NCBI GenBank assembly: GCA_029262055.1
Contig: JAJDAD010000012.1
Span: forward strand, 1 to 64,000
Source of the DNA: Candidatus Zhuqueibacterota bacterium
Lineage (GTDB): Bacteria > Zhuqueibacterota > Zhuqueibacteria > Oceanimicrobiales > Oceanimicrobiaceae
DNA length: 64,000 bases
Direction of reading: 5' to 3'
The notes under the pieces are model-generated. The model was not told where the DNA came from, ran no database searches, and saw only the letters and a program-made list of their open reading frames with translations. The translations under genes and the position numbers were made by a program. Positions 7,548 to 15,933 of the stretch are shown piece after piece. Numbering within the stretch: position 1 is the first letter of the stretch; every line of letters starts with the position of its first letter.

Positions 7548-10412
7548 TTAGAATTCAAATGTCAGGCCCCAACGGATTTCCCGTGGCGGCGAAAGAAAAT
7601 CTTCTCTCTGATAAAAATCATCCAGGAACTGCACCGGGAAAAAATTGCTGGGATCTGCTGCGATGGTTTCGCGCAGATTATTGAAGAGCGTCGGTTGCGT
7701 GCTTTCATTCAGTGAATTGAGTGAACGGCCCGTGTTCAGGTGGACCCTTCTCTCGATTTTGCTGTCCAGCACATTTTCGAGTTGCATGAAGACTGAAAGA
7801 CGTGTGGTCTGCACCTGAAAGAATTTTTCCAGCTTCACATCAAGGTTGGTAATGAACGGCCTGCGGCCGCTGTTTACATCGAACTGCACAGCTTGCACCG
7901 AGGACGGTACGCTTGGCGTGTATGGCGTACCGGATTGCAGATTCCCAATCGCGCTAATGGCCCAGTTGCGGCGCTTGCTCAGAGTTGCCGTGGCATTCAA
8001 GGTGTGCGTGCGGTCAAAGTCTAGCGGCACGAACTCCTGCTCCGACTGCCGGCCGGTGCGCGTGTCGACCGCCAGCTTCAAGGGATCGTCAAATGCGCCT
8101 TCGCCGACCTGGAACGTATAGTCGAGCGTACCGGAGAAAATGCCGCCGGGTGAGGGCCGTTTCAGCAGGGCCAGCGTAAAGCCACGCACATTTGCGTAGC
8201 TGATATTGGTCACCACATTGAATTCCTTGTCAAGCGCGACGTCGCCGGCAATCACTCTTCGGTTCTGCAAAAGGTTGTTCACGTCTTTGTAAAAGACCGT
8301 CAAGTCAACCTTGAAATCGTCGGTGAATTGTTGCTGCAACCCCATTTCATATTGGATGCTGCGTTCCGGCTCAAGGTCGGCATTGCCGAAGGTAGGTGTA
8401 CTGCGGAAGTCAAAATCCTCGAAACGCGGGTTTCTGTAGATGTTCAAAAACGTCGGATTCTGGTAAAAGAAGCCGTAGGAGAAACGAATGATTCCCTGGT
8501 CTGTGATCGGGAAACTAAGGCTTAGCCTGGGACTGATCCTGTGCTTCGCCGAAGCGCTCTCCAGGAACTCCGGGCTTTCTACGCCGGCATCAACCGTGCC
8601 CTGCAGGTCGGGATTGAAGACCGCCCGCGTATCGAGGTACTCGTAACGCAAGCCTGCATTCAAGATGAAGCGTTTGGCCAGCTCCATTTTATCAAGAATG
8701 TAGAAGGAGGCCTGGACGGGGTTACGGTCGTAAGCCTGGTAGCCGGTAAAGTCCGGATCGAGTGCTGGGAAAGGAATCTTGAACGTCCCGTCGTTGAAAT
8801 CGAATAAGAGTGTGAATTCTTCAAAGTCCAGGTCGTGCTTCTTGAACTCGCCGCCAAACTTGATCTCGTGACTGGGCAAAACCTGGCTCACGAAGTCGAG
8901 TTTAGCCGACAGGGTGCGTGATTTACGCTTTTGCCGGAACAGGTCCATGCCGCCGGCAACGAATATATTGGTTGGCGGAATCTCATGCTGGGAAATGTCG
9001 TTGTCCCTGATCGGGAAGTAATCGGAACCAACAACAGTCTCAGCCAGCCCGTCATTGTCCCTGTCCGCGGTGGTAATATTCTCAAACACGCCTTCGGTCC
9101 TTCTGGTGAGATTTACGCCAAACTTAAGCGTATAGAAGGTTTTGTTGTTCAGCGTGTGCGTTAGCCCGACGGAGTGGCTGGTGTTGTTTGAGAAAACTCT
9201 TGGCCTGCCGTCGGGTGTAAAGCGCCAGCGCCGGAACATGTTTACGCCGCGCGATGTCCGGGGTGAACGTTCACCGTCGTCCAGGATAAGATCATAAGTT
9301 AATTTGAAAGTGTTCGTTGGCTTAAAAGTGACTTTGCCCGTGACATTCAGATTGTCCCTGGTGACCATGGGAACAAGCGAACGGTCGCCGTCAGCGCCCG
9401 GAGTCCCGGGTATGCCCGCGATGGCGTCTTCGATGCTTGCAGGAATGCCGCCGGGATCGATCAAGACGTCTTCACTGTCAAAAAAGGGCCAATCGTTGGG
9501 TTTGTAAATATCTATGCCATAGAGATGGCCGTCATCCTGCTGGCGCACCCCTGATGTAAAAAAGGTCAGCTTGTCTCCGAATAGCGGTAATGGCCCGCTC
9601 AGGGTCCACTCCGCCCGCGAATTGTTAAAGACGTCGCGCTCATCGATATTGAAGAAGATGTCCTCGCGCGAGCTGAAATGGTCGCCGCTCCAGAGCTTGA
9701 AACTACCGTGATAATCTTGCCCGCCATCTTTGGTCACAAAGTTGATCACGCCGCTGAGTGCATCACCGTATTCAGCGCTGAAGGTGCCGGTCGAGACCGA
9801 GACCTCCTGAACCGCATTGGTCGCAAGCCCAACCGCCTGGCCGCTGCTGAACGGATTGTTGATGCCGATACCGTTTACCTGGTAGGCAACCTCGTTGGAG
9901 CGGCCGCCGCGGATATGCAGCGCGCCATCGTTACCCTCGATGATGCCCGCCTGCAACGAGATCACGTCCCGAATCTGGTCGACCGGCAAGGATTCGATTT
10001 TGTCGGAAGTCACAGCCACCAGTGTATTGGTCAAATCCTGGCGGACTAACGGATTGCGTTCCCCGAAGACTTCGACCGCGGCCATTTCCACGGCGCTGGC
10101 ATTAAGTTGCTGGTCGATGCGTGCAGTAAAATCAACATTGACCCGAACGTCCCGGACCCGCGTTGTCTGGTAGCCGATGAAGGAGATGGATACGGTATAA
10201 AGTCCGGGCGGTACGTTCAAAATCGTGTAGTTGCCATCCACATCCGTGGCAGCGCCCAGCGACGTACCTTCGATTTGAACATTCGCACCTGGCAGACCTT
10301 CGCCTGATTCTCCGTCGGTGATGCGACCGGCGATCTTGCCGGTGGTGCCGGCGAGCAGTAGCGAAGTGAAGAACGTGAGCGCCAGAAGGACCGGAAGTAT
10401 TGGCCTGAGCAT
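7548..10412 (-). CDS. TonB-dependent receptor with CarboxypepD-regulatory-like N-terminal domain
   Basis: A 954-residue outer membrane receptor, probably for energised uptake of an unknown ligand. A signal peptide (about 1-22) is followed by a CarboxypepD-regulatory-like domain with GKIAGRITDGESGEGLPGAN and YTVSISFIGY. A plug domain contains SLPVDQIRDVISLQAG, LHIRGGRSNEVAYQVNG and YGDALSGVINFVTKDGG. A long beta-barrel ends with the aromatic-terminated strand IRWGLTFEF. Two start codons are in frame. At 10421 the GAGG motif would touch the ATG, whereas at 10412 it sits 9 nt upstream, so 10412 is preferred. The gene heads an operon with the 1205-aa protein and the PorV-like barrel, with a strong promoter upstream at 10472-10500. 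No SusD homolog is adjacent, so this is not a classical Sus pair. Confidence 0.9.
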   Translation of the reverse strand: MLRPILPVLLALTFFTSLLLAGTTGKIAGRITDGESGEGLPGANVQIEGTSLGAATDVDGNYTILNVPPGLYTVSISFIGYQTTRVRDVRVNVDFTARIDQQLNASAVEMAAVEVFGERNPLVRQDLTNTLVAVTSDKIESLPVDQIRDVISLQAGIIEGNDGALHIRGGRSNEVAYQVNGIGINNPFSSGQAVGLATNAVQEVSVSTGTFSAEYGDALSGVINFVTKDGGQDYHGSFKLWSGDHFSSREDIFFNIDERDVFNNSRAEWTLSGPLPLFGDKLTFFTSGVRQQDDGHLYGIDIYKPNDWPFFDSEDVLIDPGGIPASIEDAIAGIPGTPGADGDRSLVPMVTRDNLNVTGKVTFKPTNTFKLTYDLILDDGERSPRTSRGVNMFRRWRFTPDGRPRVFSNNTSHSVGLTHTLNNKTFYTLKFGVNLTRRTEGVFENITTADRDNDGLAETVVGSDYFPIRDNDISQHEIPPTNIFVAGGMDLFRQKRKSRTLSAKLDFVSQVLPSHEIKFGGEFKKHDLDFEEFTLLFDFNDGTFKIPFPALDPDFTGYQAYDRNPVQASFYILDKMELAKRFILNAGLRYEYLDTRAVFNPDLQGTVDAGVESPEFLESASAKHRISPRLSLSFPITDQGIIRFSYGFFYQNPTFLNIYRNPRFEDFDFRSTPTFGNADLEPERSIQYEMGLQQQFTDDFKVDLTVFYKDVNNLLQNRRVIAGDVALDKEFNVVTNISYANVRGFTLALLKRPSPGGIFSGTLDYTFQVGEGAFDDPLKLAVDTRTGRQSEQEFVPLDFDRTHTLNATATLSKRRNWAISAIGNLQSGTPYTPSVPSSVQAVQFDVNSGRRPFITNLDVKLEKFFQVQTTRLSVFMQLENVLDSKIERRVHLNTGRSLNSLNESTQPTLFNNLRETIAADPSNFFPVQFLDDFYQREDFLSPPREIRWGLTFEF

Positions 10413-10471
10413 ATGAATCATCCTCGATTAAAGCCGTCAGTTTGTTGAGTTGATATGAAAGAAGAGAGCAA

Positions 10472-10500
10472 AATATAACAGAAACGTACAATTTTGTCAA
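10472..10500 (-). promoter_or_regulatory. Strong sigma-70-like promoter for the TonB receptor operon
   Basis: Read on the minus strand: TTGACA, a 17-nt spacer, then TATATT. The -35 box is perfect and the -10 box is 5 of 6. It lies about 60 nt upstream of the chosen start at 10412 and points into the leftward operon. Confidence 0.65.
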
Positions 10501-10623
10501 GGTAAAACAAGGCGCAACCACGCCGCAAACAGGAGGTTACTCAAAAAGTACATGAATTTGATAAGATAGTACAATCTCTGCGTATTTATGTTAAAAATCT
10601 GTGACTCTGACGCTCCAAAAAGC

Positions 10624-10652
10624 TTGACATTTTGTGGTGAATTTGGTAAGCT
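10624..10652 (+). promoter_or_regulatory. Candidate promoter for the FG-GAP protein gene pair
   Basis: A perfect TTGACA at 10624-10629, a 17-nt spacer and a weak TAAGCT -10 box. The start codon is 107 nt downstream of the -10 box. The perfect -35 box and correct spacing support it; the poor -10 box lowers confidence. Confidence 0.4.
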
Positions 10653-10758
10653 ACGGTCGTCTTGAGAGGGTTACTGTCGTCCACAATCCCTTTGCTAACC
10701 AACGCATTTCGCTTTTTTTTACCACAGTTATTTATATCATTTATCATGGAGCAGTCAC

Positions 10759-12579
10759 ATGAAAAGGCTTTTTGTTATCACTTTTTGCGCGGCTCTTTTT
10801 TGTCAATTGCCTGCCACAATCATGGCGCAACCCAGCGACGGAGAGAACAGTTATCGGTTGGTAGGCGTCAACCCGCGCGTTTTGCCAGAACCTGACACAA
10901 TTAGCTGTAATTCGGGCCGCGGCATTTTCGTGGCTGCTGATCCTGATCTGGATGGTGACGGCAAACCTGAGATTTTGATCACTGAGTACCTGGACGGTGG
11001 GCGAGTGCTGGTTTTTGAGGTGGTGGGGAATGACAAGATGGAGTACGTTTGGGGCTCGAAGCGGCTGACCCCCGGAAGCTTTGGGCCCGGTTCAACCCCG
11101 CGCTCTGTCTCGGCGGGAGATTTTGACAACAATGGTATGATGGAAATCATATTTCAGGTTGGTGACGCCGCCACCGATTCGCTCAGGGGTGTTTACATTT
11201 ACGAATTTACGGGTACTGACAACGATTATGGCACGGAGCCGGCAAGACATATCCCATTTGAAGAAATCGACCCGGAGTTCGCCAATTGGAATATAGGGCG
11301 CAGTGAGAATCCGTTGACGGTCGAAGATGTCGACGGTGACGGAAAGAGCGAAATGCTGTTTACGCCACGTTCTTTCGGCAATCTCGACACCGGTAATCTC
11401 TACATTCTTGAAGTTGATGCGGGAACCTTCGCAAACGGTGACGCCAATGTCCGTCTCGAATACAAATACGAAGCTATGGGAAAAGCTATCGATTTTGGTG
11501 ACGATGGCTACACCCCGGTAAGTACGGCTGTCGGGGATATCGACAATGATACCGTCAATGAAATAGTCGTGTTGGGTTGGACCAACAGTAATTCCGGCGC
11601 CGGCATCGGTTTCCTGGAAGCGACTGCTGCGGATACCTACACTGACGGCAGTGTCGTGCCCATCAGTGAAACCAGTATTTTCAATGTGAAAGCGGACATT
11701 GATATCGTCGACGTGGATGGCAACAAGGCCGTGATTTTCGCAGGCGGCTGGTCCAACCAGAACATCCAGCGCGTGTATGCCATCGACAACATCTTTAGCG
11801 AGGCCTTCGTCAGTGAATCCGATATCCAGATTATCTCCGAGGGTATCGAGCAATTCGGGATTATGGGCATCGGCGACCAGGATCACGGTGATTCGGAGTC
11901 CTCTGACGGCTTTGACATCTACGTGTCAACGGTTCCGGAGATCATCAATCTTGAGTACAACGGCACAGGCGACCTTGCGGATGCCAACAGCTATACCAAC
12001 AAAGGGAGAATCGGACAGTTCAACTTAGACGATGCTTATGACGTGAGCGACGGATTGTTCAATTCCATTTTTACTTATCCGGGCATGGATATCGATAGCG
12101 ATGGCAACCGGGACATTGTCGTCGGTTACAAGGGAAGCTGTGATGAACAGGCTGGCGATAGGCTGGCGGGAGAGGACTTCCGCTTTGAGACGTACGGAAT
12201 TTTCGTATTCGAGTGGGGTGACTCAACCCAATCCGTGCCGGTTACGTTGACCACCGACGTACAAGATCGCCGGTCCGGGTTTACTGTCATCGTGCCCGAT
12301 GACTACCAGCTAGACCAAAACTACCCGAATCCGTTCAATCCGACGACGGAGATCCGGTTTTCGCTGCCGTTAGATAAGACCATCAGCCTGGTCGTCTACA
12401 ACTCACTGGGCCAGGAGGTCCGTACTCTGGTGGATGGCGAAAGGCTGAGCGAAGGTCCGCACACCATCCAGTGGAATGGCCGGGACGATTCCGGTAACGA
12501 GGTGGCCAGCGGCGTTTATGTCTACAAGCTGGTTTTCGGCAATTTTTCGAAATCACGCACAATGACTCTAGTTCGGTAG
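10759..12579 (+). CDS. Secreted FG-GAP/VCBS-repeat protein with YPNPFNP sorting domain
   Basis: A 606-residue exported protein. A signal peptide ends near PATIMAQ. The body contains repeated Asp-rich loops of the FG-GAP/VCBS type: DPDLDGDGKPEILI, GDFDNNGMMEI, EDVDGDGKSEMLF, GDIDNDTVNEIVVLG and DIDSDGNRDIVVG. These usually build a calcium-binding, integrin-alpha-like beta-propeller. The last 85 residues are a type IX-like sorting domain with YPNPFNPTTEIRF, VVYNSLGQEVRTL and ASGVYVYKLVFG. The start has GGAG 7 nt upstream. It stands 40 nt before a paralog with the same architecture, so the two are probably cotranscribed. A role in surface adhesion or recognition is plausible, but no enzymatic domain is visible. 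Confidence 0.87.
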   Translation: MKRLFVITFCAALFCQLPATIMAQPSDGENSYRLVGVNPRVLPEPDTISCNSGRGIFVAADPDLDGDGKPEILITEYLDGGRVLVFEVVGNDKMEYVWGSKRLTPGSFGPGSTPRSVSAGDFDNNGMMEIIFQVGDAATDSLRGVYIYEFTGTDNDYGTEPARHIPFEEIDPEFANWNIGRSENPLTVEDVDGDGKSEMLFTPRSFGNLDTGNLYILEVDAGTFANGDANVRLEYKYEAMGKAIDFGDDGYTPVSTAVGDIDNDTVNEIVVLGWTNSNSGAGIGFLEATAADTYTDGSVVPISETSIFNVKADIDIVDVDGNKAVIFAGGWSNQNIQRVYAIDNIFSEAFVSESDIQIISEGIEQFGIMGIGDQDHGDSESSDGFDIYVSTVPEIINLEYNGTGDLADANSYTNKGRIGQFNLDDAYDVSDGLFNSIFTYPGMDIDSDGNRDIVVGYKGSCDEQAGDRLAGEDFRFETYGIFVFEWGDSTQSVPVTLTTDVQDRRSGFTVIVPDDYQLDQNYPNPFNPTTEIRFSLPLDKTISLVVYNSLGQEVRTLVDGERLSEGPHTIQWNGRDDSGNEVASGVYVYKLVFGNFSKSRTMTLVR

Positions 12580-12619
12580 ATCGGCATGTGATGAAATCAC
12601 TAACGGCAGGGAGACAAAC

Positions 12620-14299
12620 ATGACATCAAGATTGATGCTTTCTTGCGGCGTGTTCATGCTTGCGACTTTTTCAAGTGTGAATGCCCAGACGACGGCGGAT
12701 GGCTGGAGTGTTGTTGGAGAAATCGGATCAGCCTCAGACCTCATCGGTGTGTGGGAGGTTATGGCTGGATTTGATTTGGATAACGATGGCAACCGTGAAT
12801 TCTTCTTCACGACTGACCCATCCTCTTCCGGCGGTGCCGGAGACGTGGGGACAGATACTGTTCCGTGGAAAGCCTACTATTATGAAGCAGATGGCGACAA
12901 CACCTATGTAGAACGTTGGGGTTGGGCGCCACCGATAGCACGAAATGACGGCCTGCGTGGTTTTCCTGCCATGCAAGTCGGAGATGTCGATCAGGATGGC
13001 TTGCCTGAGTTCTGGTTTGGTGTGCCAAATGAGGTGGAAAACGATCCACCCAACCCTAAGCGGCTTTATGTATTCGAGCACGACGGCGTCAGCTTACCGA
13101 CTTCACCGTCTGAGAGTTGGGACCTGGGAATGGCGGATAATTTTAGGTTTATCATTTCCGGAATCGCATTTGAGGATTTGGACGCAGATGGCGACATCGA
13201 GATGGTCCTGCAATCCCGCAACGATGATTTTACGGGAGCAGGAGCCGGCAGAACGATGTTGATTGCAAATTCGGGTGGCGTCGACATCGGTATCGGGTTT
13301 GGGGCTTTCGCTACCGAGTTTATGGAAACGGAAAGGCTAAAGGGTGGCGGTGTTTACGATCCGCGAATCGTGGACTTCGACCGCGATGGTGTGCCTGAAG
13401 TTTGGATTTTTACCTGGGATTTCTTTACTCTCGCCATTTACGAAGCAACGGCTCCAAACACCTACACGCTCCAAACCGAGATCGATGAGGTTTTTCCGGG
13501 TATAGATTATGGCACTCGAATGGCGGCACGGTTTTATGATGCCGATGGCAACGGCGAGTTGGAAATGTACACTGCGACCTTGAGCGGTGATGGCGATCCG
13601 GGTTCGGTTATTATCTATATGGGCAGTACCGATGATGTTTCGACCCTGACGGCGGCAGATGTCCAGATCCTGGGAGGTCGCAATGCCGATCCCGGCCACC
13701 ACGGTGGCGCAGTCGGCGACATCGATGGCGATGGTTTGATGGACTACCTCTACATTTCATCCAACGACGCCACCGGAAAGCGCAGTCAGGTAACTCGGAT
13801 GGAGTACTCCGGCTCTGGAGATCTGGCCGATTCTACCAGCTATGACTGGTCCATCTTCTTTGAAAATACCAACGCGGAGTCAGACTTGCGCGGCATCGCC
13901 ATAGATGACATCGACGGCGATGAAAAAACCGAGGTGCTGTTGACTAATTTGGATGTGGCAAGCTCCGCTGAGACGATTCTCTACATTCTTGAGAGAGACA
14001 ATCCGGTCTCCGTGGAAGAAACCCCACAGGTTGTTCGCGGTTTTGCTTTGGCGCAAAACTATCCAAATCCGTTCAACCCGAGTACGACCATTGAGTTCAA
14101 CTTGGAGACAACCGAGCAGGTCCGGATCACAGTGTACAATATGTTAGGCCAGAAGTTGTCCACTATTGTAAACGAGCGGCTCAGTGCGGGTAGTTACAAA
14201 GCCAGTTTTGAAGCAGGCGATTTGCAGAGCGGAATTTTCTTCTACACGATAGAAGCCGGGACTTTCAGGGAAACCAGGAAGATGGTTTTGCTCAAATAA
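12620..14299 (+). CDS. Secreted FG-GAP/VCBS-repeat protein, paralog of the preceding gene
   Basis: A 559-residue protein with an N-terminal signal peptide (MTSRLMLSCGVFMLATFSSVNAQ). At least six Asp-loop repeats are seen, including FDLDNDGNREFFF, GDVDQDGLPEFWF, EDLDADGDIEMVL, VDFDRDGVPEVWIF and GDIDGDGLMDYLYI. The C-terminal sorting domain has YPNPFNPSTTIEF, VYNMLGQKLSTIV and QSGIFFYTIEAG. GGGAG lies 8 nt before the ATG. The architecture matches the upstream gene, and the sequences differ enough that the duplication is not recent. A good terminator follows at 14327-14380. Surface display is inferred from the C-terminal domain; the ligand is unknown. Confidence 0.87.
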   Translation: MTSRLMLSCGVFMLATFSSVNAQTTADGWSVVGEIGSASDLIGVWEVMAGFDLDNDGNREFFFTTDPSSSGGAGDVGTDTVPWKAYYYEADGDNTYVERWGWAPPIARNDGLRGFPAMQVGDVDQDGLPEFWFGVPNEVENDPPNPKRLYVFEHDGVSLPTSPSESWDLGMADNFRFIISGIAFEDLDADGDIEMVLQSRNDDFTGAGAGRTMLIANSGGVDIGIGFGAFATEFMETERLKGGGVYDPRIVDFDRDGVPEVWIFTWDFFTLAIYEATAPNTYTLQTEIDEVFPGIDYGTRMAARFYDADGNGELEMYTATLSGDGDPGSVIIYMGSTDDVSTLTAADVQILGGRNADPGHHGGAVGDIDGDGLMDYLYISSNDATGKRSQVTRMEYSGSGDLADSTSYDWSIFFENTNAESDLRGIAIDDIDGDEKTEVLLTNLDVASSAETILYILERDNPVSVEETPQVVRGFALAQNYPNPFNPSTTIEFNLETTEQVRITVYNMLGQKLSTIVNERLSAGSYKASFEAGDLQSGIFFYTIEAGTFRETRKMVLLK

Positions 14300-14326
14300 G
14301 AAGACATCGGCAGCTCAACACCTATG

Positions 14327-14380
14327 CGGCTACCGTGGGTTCTCACGATTGCGAGAAATCCAGGGTGGCCGTTTTCTTTT
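14327..14380 (+). terminator. Rho-independent terminator after the FG-GAP pair
   Basis: The outer stem is CGGCTACC (14327-14334) with GGTGGCCG (14364-14371), 8 pairs including one G-T. A second stem inside it, TTCTC with GAGAA, extends the hairpin. The T-rich tail TTTTCTTTT follows at 14372-14380. It lies between convergent genes and directly before the stop codon of the leftward serine hydrolase gene. Confidence 0.65.
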
Positions 14381-14384
14381 CCCC

Positions 14385-15644
14385 TTAATGTACTGTAAAT
14401 CGACCCAGCTCCGGCGCGTATTTTCGTTCTCTCCTGATTTCATGTTCGTAGATCGCCTGACCAAGCGCAGCCAGGAATGGCAGGCCAATCTCGTCATATT
14501 CGTAGGTATCATCATTGTAGATCCGGTTTTCATTGACCTGCAGGACTGCCGTCAACAGAAACTCAATTCTTTTGTCAAAATCCACGACATAGGCGTTATC
14601 TATCAAGTAGCCATAGGCGGCGCCAATCTTGTTAAAGACCCTGATGTGGTCCGGAATTCTCTTTTTTGACCCCGCAAACATGACGTACTTGCCGTGGCTG
14701 TCCGGGTATTGCGCGGTGTCGCCGTAGGCCGGCCATGTGCTTTCCCTGGGCAGCATGGACATATAGGTATAAAGAAAACGGTAGTCGTCCTGCGTCAGAT
14801 TGAAGCGCATTGCCTCCGCAACCGACTCCGGGAAGAGAATGGCCTTGAGGACAGCCTGTTGCTCGTGCACCGGAAAGTAATTTGAGTAAGTGAAGTCGAT
14901 GGGACGCTTGACCAGTTGGCCGTTCTGCATGTAAGCTACACCCTGTTTTACGCCTGGAATTTCCACTTTGTAGATATCTGTATTTTGCACCGATGGTTGT
15001 GTGTAAAACGTTGTCGCACGATCGTAAAAAGTGAACGGGTTGGTCGCCCGATTTTGTTCGGGCGTGGCAGCTACCGACAGTCGTCGAATGATCTTTGTGC
15101 GGGAATAGCCCTTTTGCCAGAGCGACTTGTTGAGGTACTTTTGTCCGAGAAATTCAAAGAGCCGGTTGTAGGCGTCGTTGTCGCTGGCGAGCAGAATTTT
15201 CCTGATGTAGTGGGCGATGGACGGCAGGTTGCTTGCCGACGAAGAGTCGGTCAGGACAATCGTCTGATTGCTAAAAGCGCTGTCCACTCGCAGCGCTGTG
15301 TACTTGTCCAGTCCCGGAATATTCAAATTATTGAGCTTTTCCAGCGCCAGCGCTGCCGCCGGTAGCTTTACGCTGCTAGCCGGGTAGAAGTAGCTGTCGG
15401 TATTTACATATAGCCCGTACGAGGTGAATTGCGGCTTGTTGTTTCGGTCGCGGTCAATCTGGGTGTAAAGCACTTGCAGGCGGTATTTCCCGGCGTCGGC
15501 GAGTACGGCGGTCAACACGCCCGGGCGTGCACGCAACAAGCGAATGAGCAGATTTTCGGAGGCGTGCGCCTGGGCCGGCGGCGAAATGCAAGGGCAGGTC
15601 ATCAGCACGATTCCCAAAGTGAGTAAGTATAGTGGCAAGCGCAT
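14385..15644 (-). CDS. Exported class A beta-lactamase-like serine hydrolase
   Basis: A 419-residue protein with an N-terminal signal sequence (MRLPLYLLTLGIVLM; Cys17 and Cys19 leave lipoprotein processing possible). It has the active-site elements of the penicillin-recognising fold of class A beta-lactamases: SxxK at Ser90-Lys93 (YPASSVKLP), SDN at 154-156 (ASDNDAYNRLFEF), and a KTG-like KIG in FNKIGAAYG. At about 420 residues it is longer than a true class A enzyme (about 290), and the omega-loop Glu is not obvious. It is better described as a serine hydrolase of that superfamily than as a resistance enzyme. ATG 15644 is preferred over an upstream TTG at 15662, since it starts the signal peptide directly. 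The gene is divergent from mutL. Confidence 0.8.
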   Translation of the reverse strand: MRLPLYLLTLGIVLMTCPCISPPAQAHASENLLIRLLRARPGVLTAVLADAGKYRLQVLYTQIDRDRNNKPQFTSYGLYVNTDSYFYPASSVKLPAAALALEKLNNLNIPGLDKYTALRVDSAFSNQTIVLTDSSSASNLPSIAHYIRKILLASDNDAYNRLFEFLGQKYLNKSLWQKGYSRTKIIRRLSVAATPEQNRATNPFTFYDRATTFYTQPSVQNTDIYKVEIPGVKQGVAYMQNGQLVKRPIDFTYSNYFPVHEQQAVLKAILFPESVAEAMRFNLTQDDYRFLYTYMSMLPRESTWPAYGDTAQYPDSHGKYVMFAGSKKRIPDHIRVFNKIGAAYGYLIDNAYVVDFDKRIEFLLTAVLQVNENRIYNDDTYEYDEIGLPFLAALGQAIYEHEIRRERKYAPELGRFTVH

Positions 15645-15856
15645 CGTACCACAATCTACCAAATGGGCGGGCGGTTGTCAAGGCATACCGGGCACGGCCG
15701 TGAGGCAGCACATACGATTTTTCGATAGTGTAGCGCCTCGCCCGCGAGTCTGGGGATTTTGAGCGCCAATGTTTTTGAGCCAGCCGCGCAAAGCACGACG
15801 CCATCAGCTGTCCTGCAGTCGCGCTGAAATATCGGGTGAATCTGTTGGCTTTTCTC

Positions 15857-15886
15857 TTGATGATCGAAAGTTAAATTTTGTATCTT
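15857..15886 (+). promoter_or_regulatory. Candidate mutL promoter
   Basis: TTGATG at 15857-15862 and TATCTT at 15881-15886 are separated by 18 nt, 47 nt before the mutL start. Each box departs from consensus, so this is tentative. Confidence 0.3.
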
Positions 15887-15933
15887 CAACCCTGATTCGG
15901 TATGGTTGATAAATACTTTTTGAGGTAAGAGAT

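Larger units (their letters stand above)
10413..10758. other. Divergent regulatory region between the two surface-protein operons
   Basis: A 346-nt AT-rich non-coding stretch with outward-facing promoters, one for the TonB receptor operon (10472-10500) and one for the FG-GAP protein genes (10624-10652). No gene or structured RNA is apparent between them. Confidence 0.6.

Noticed and set aside
6270-7715. Long open frame of 481 codons on the plus strand
   Set aside because: It lies antisense to the 1205-aa secreted protein gene and runs into the receptor gene. It has no ribosome site or family motif, and the opposite strand is clearly coding.
11092-11886. 264-codon antisense frame
   Set aside because: It is a mirror of the FG-GAP repeats, where Asp/Gly codons give stop-free antisense reading. 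No start signal was seen.
14385-15644. Antibiotic-resistance beta-lactamase
   Set aside because: SxxK and SDN are present, but the protein is over 100 residues longer than class A enzymes and the omega-loop Glu is not evident. Called a serine hydrolase of the superfamily only.
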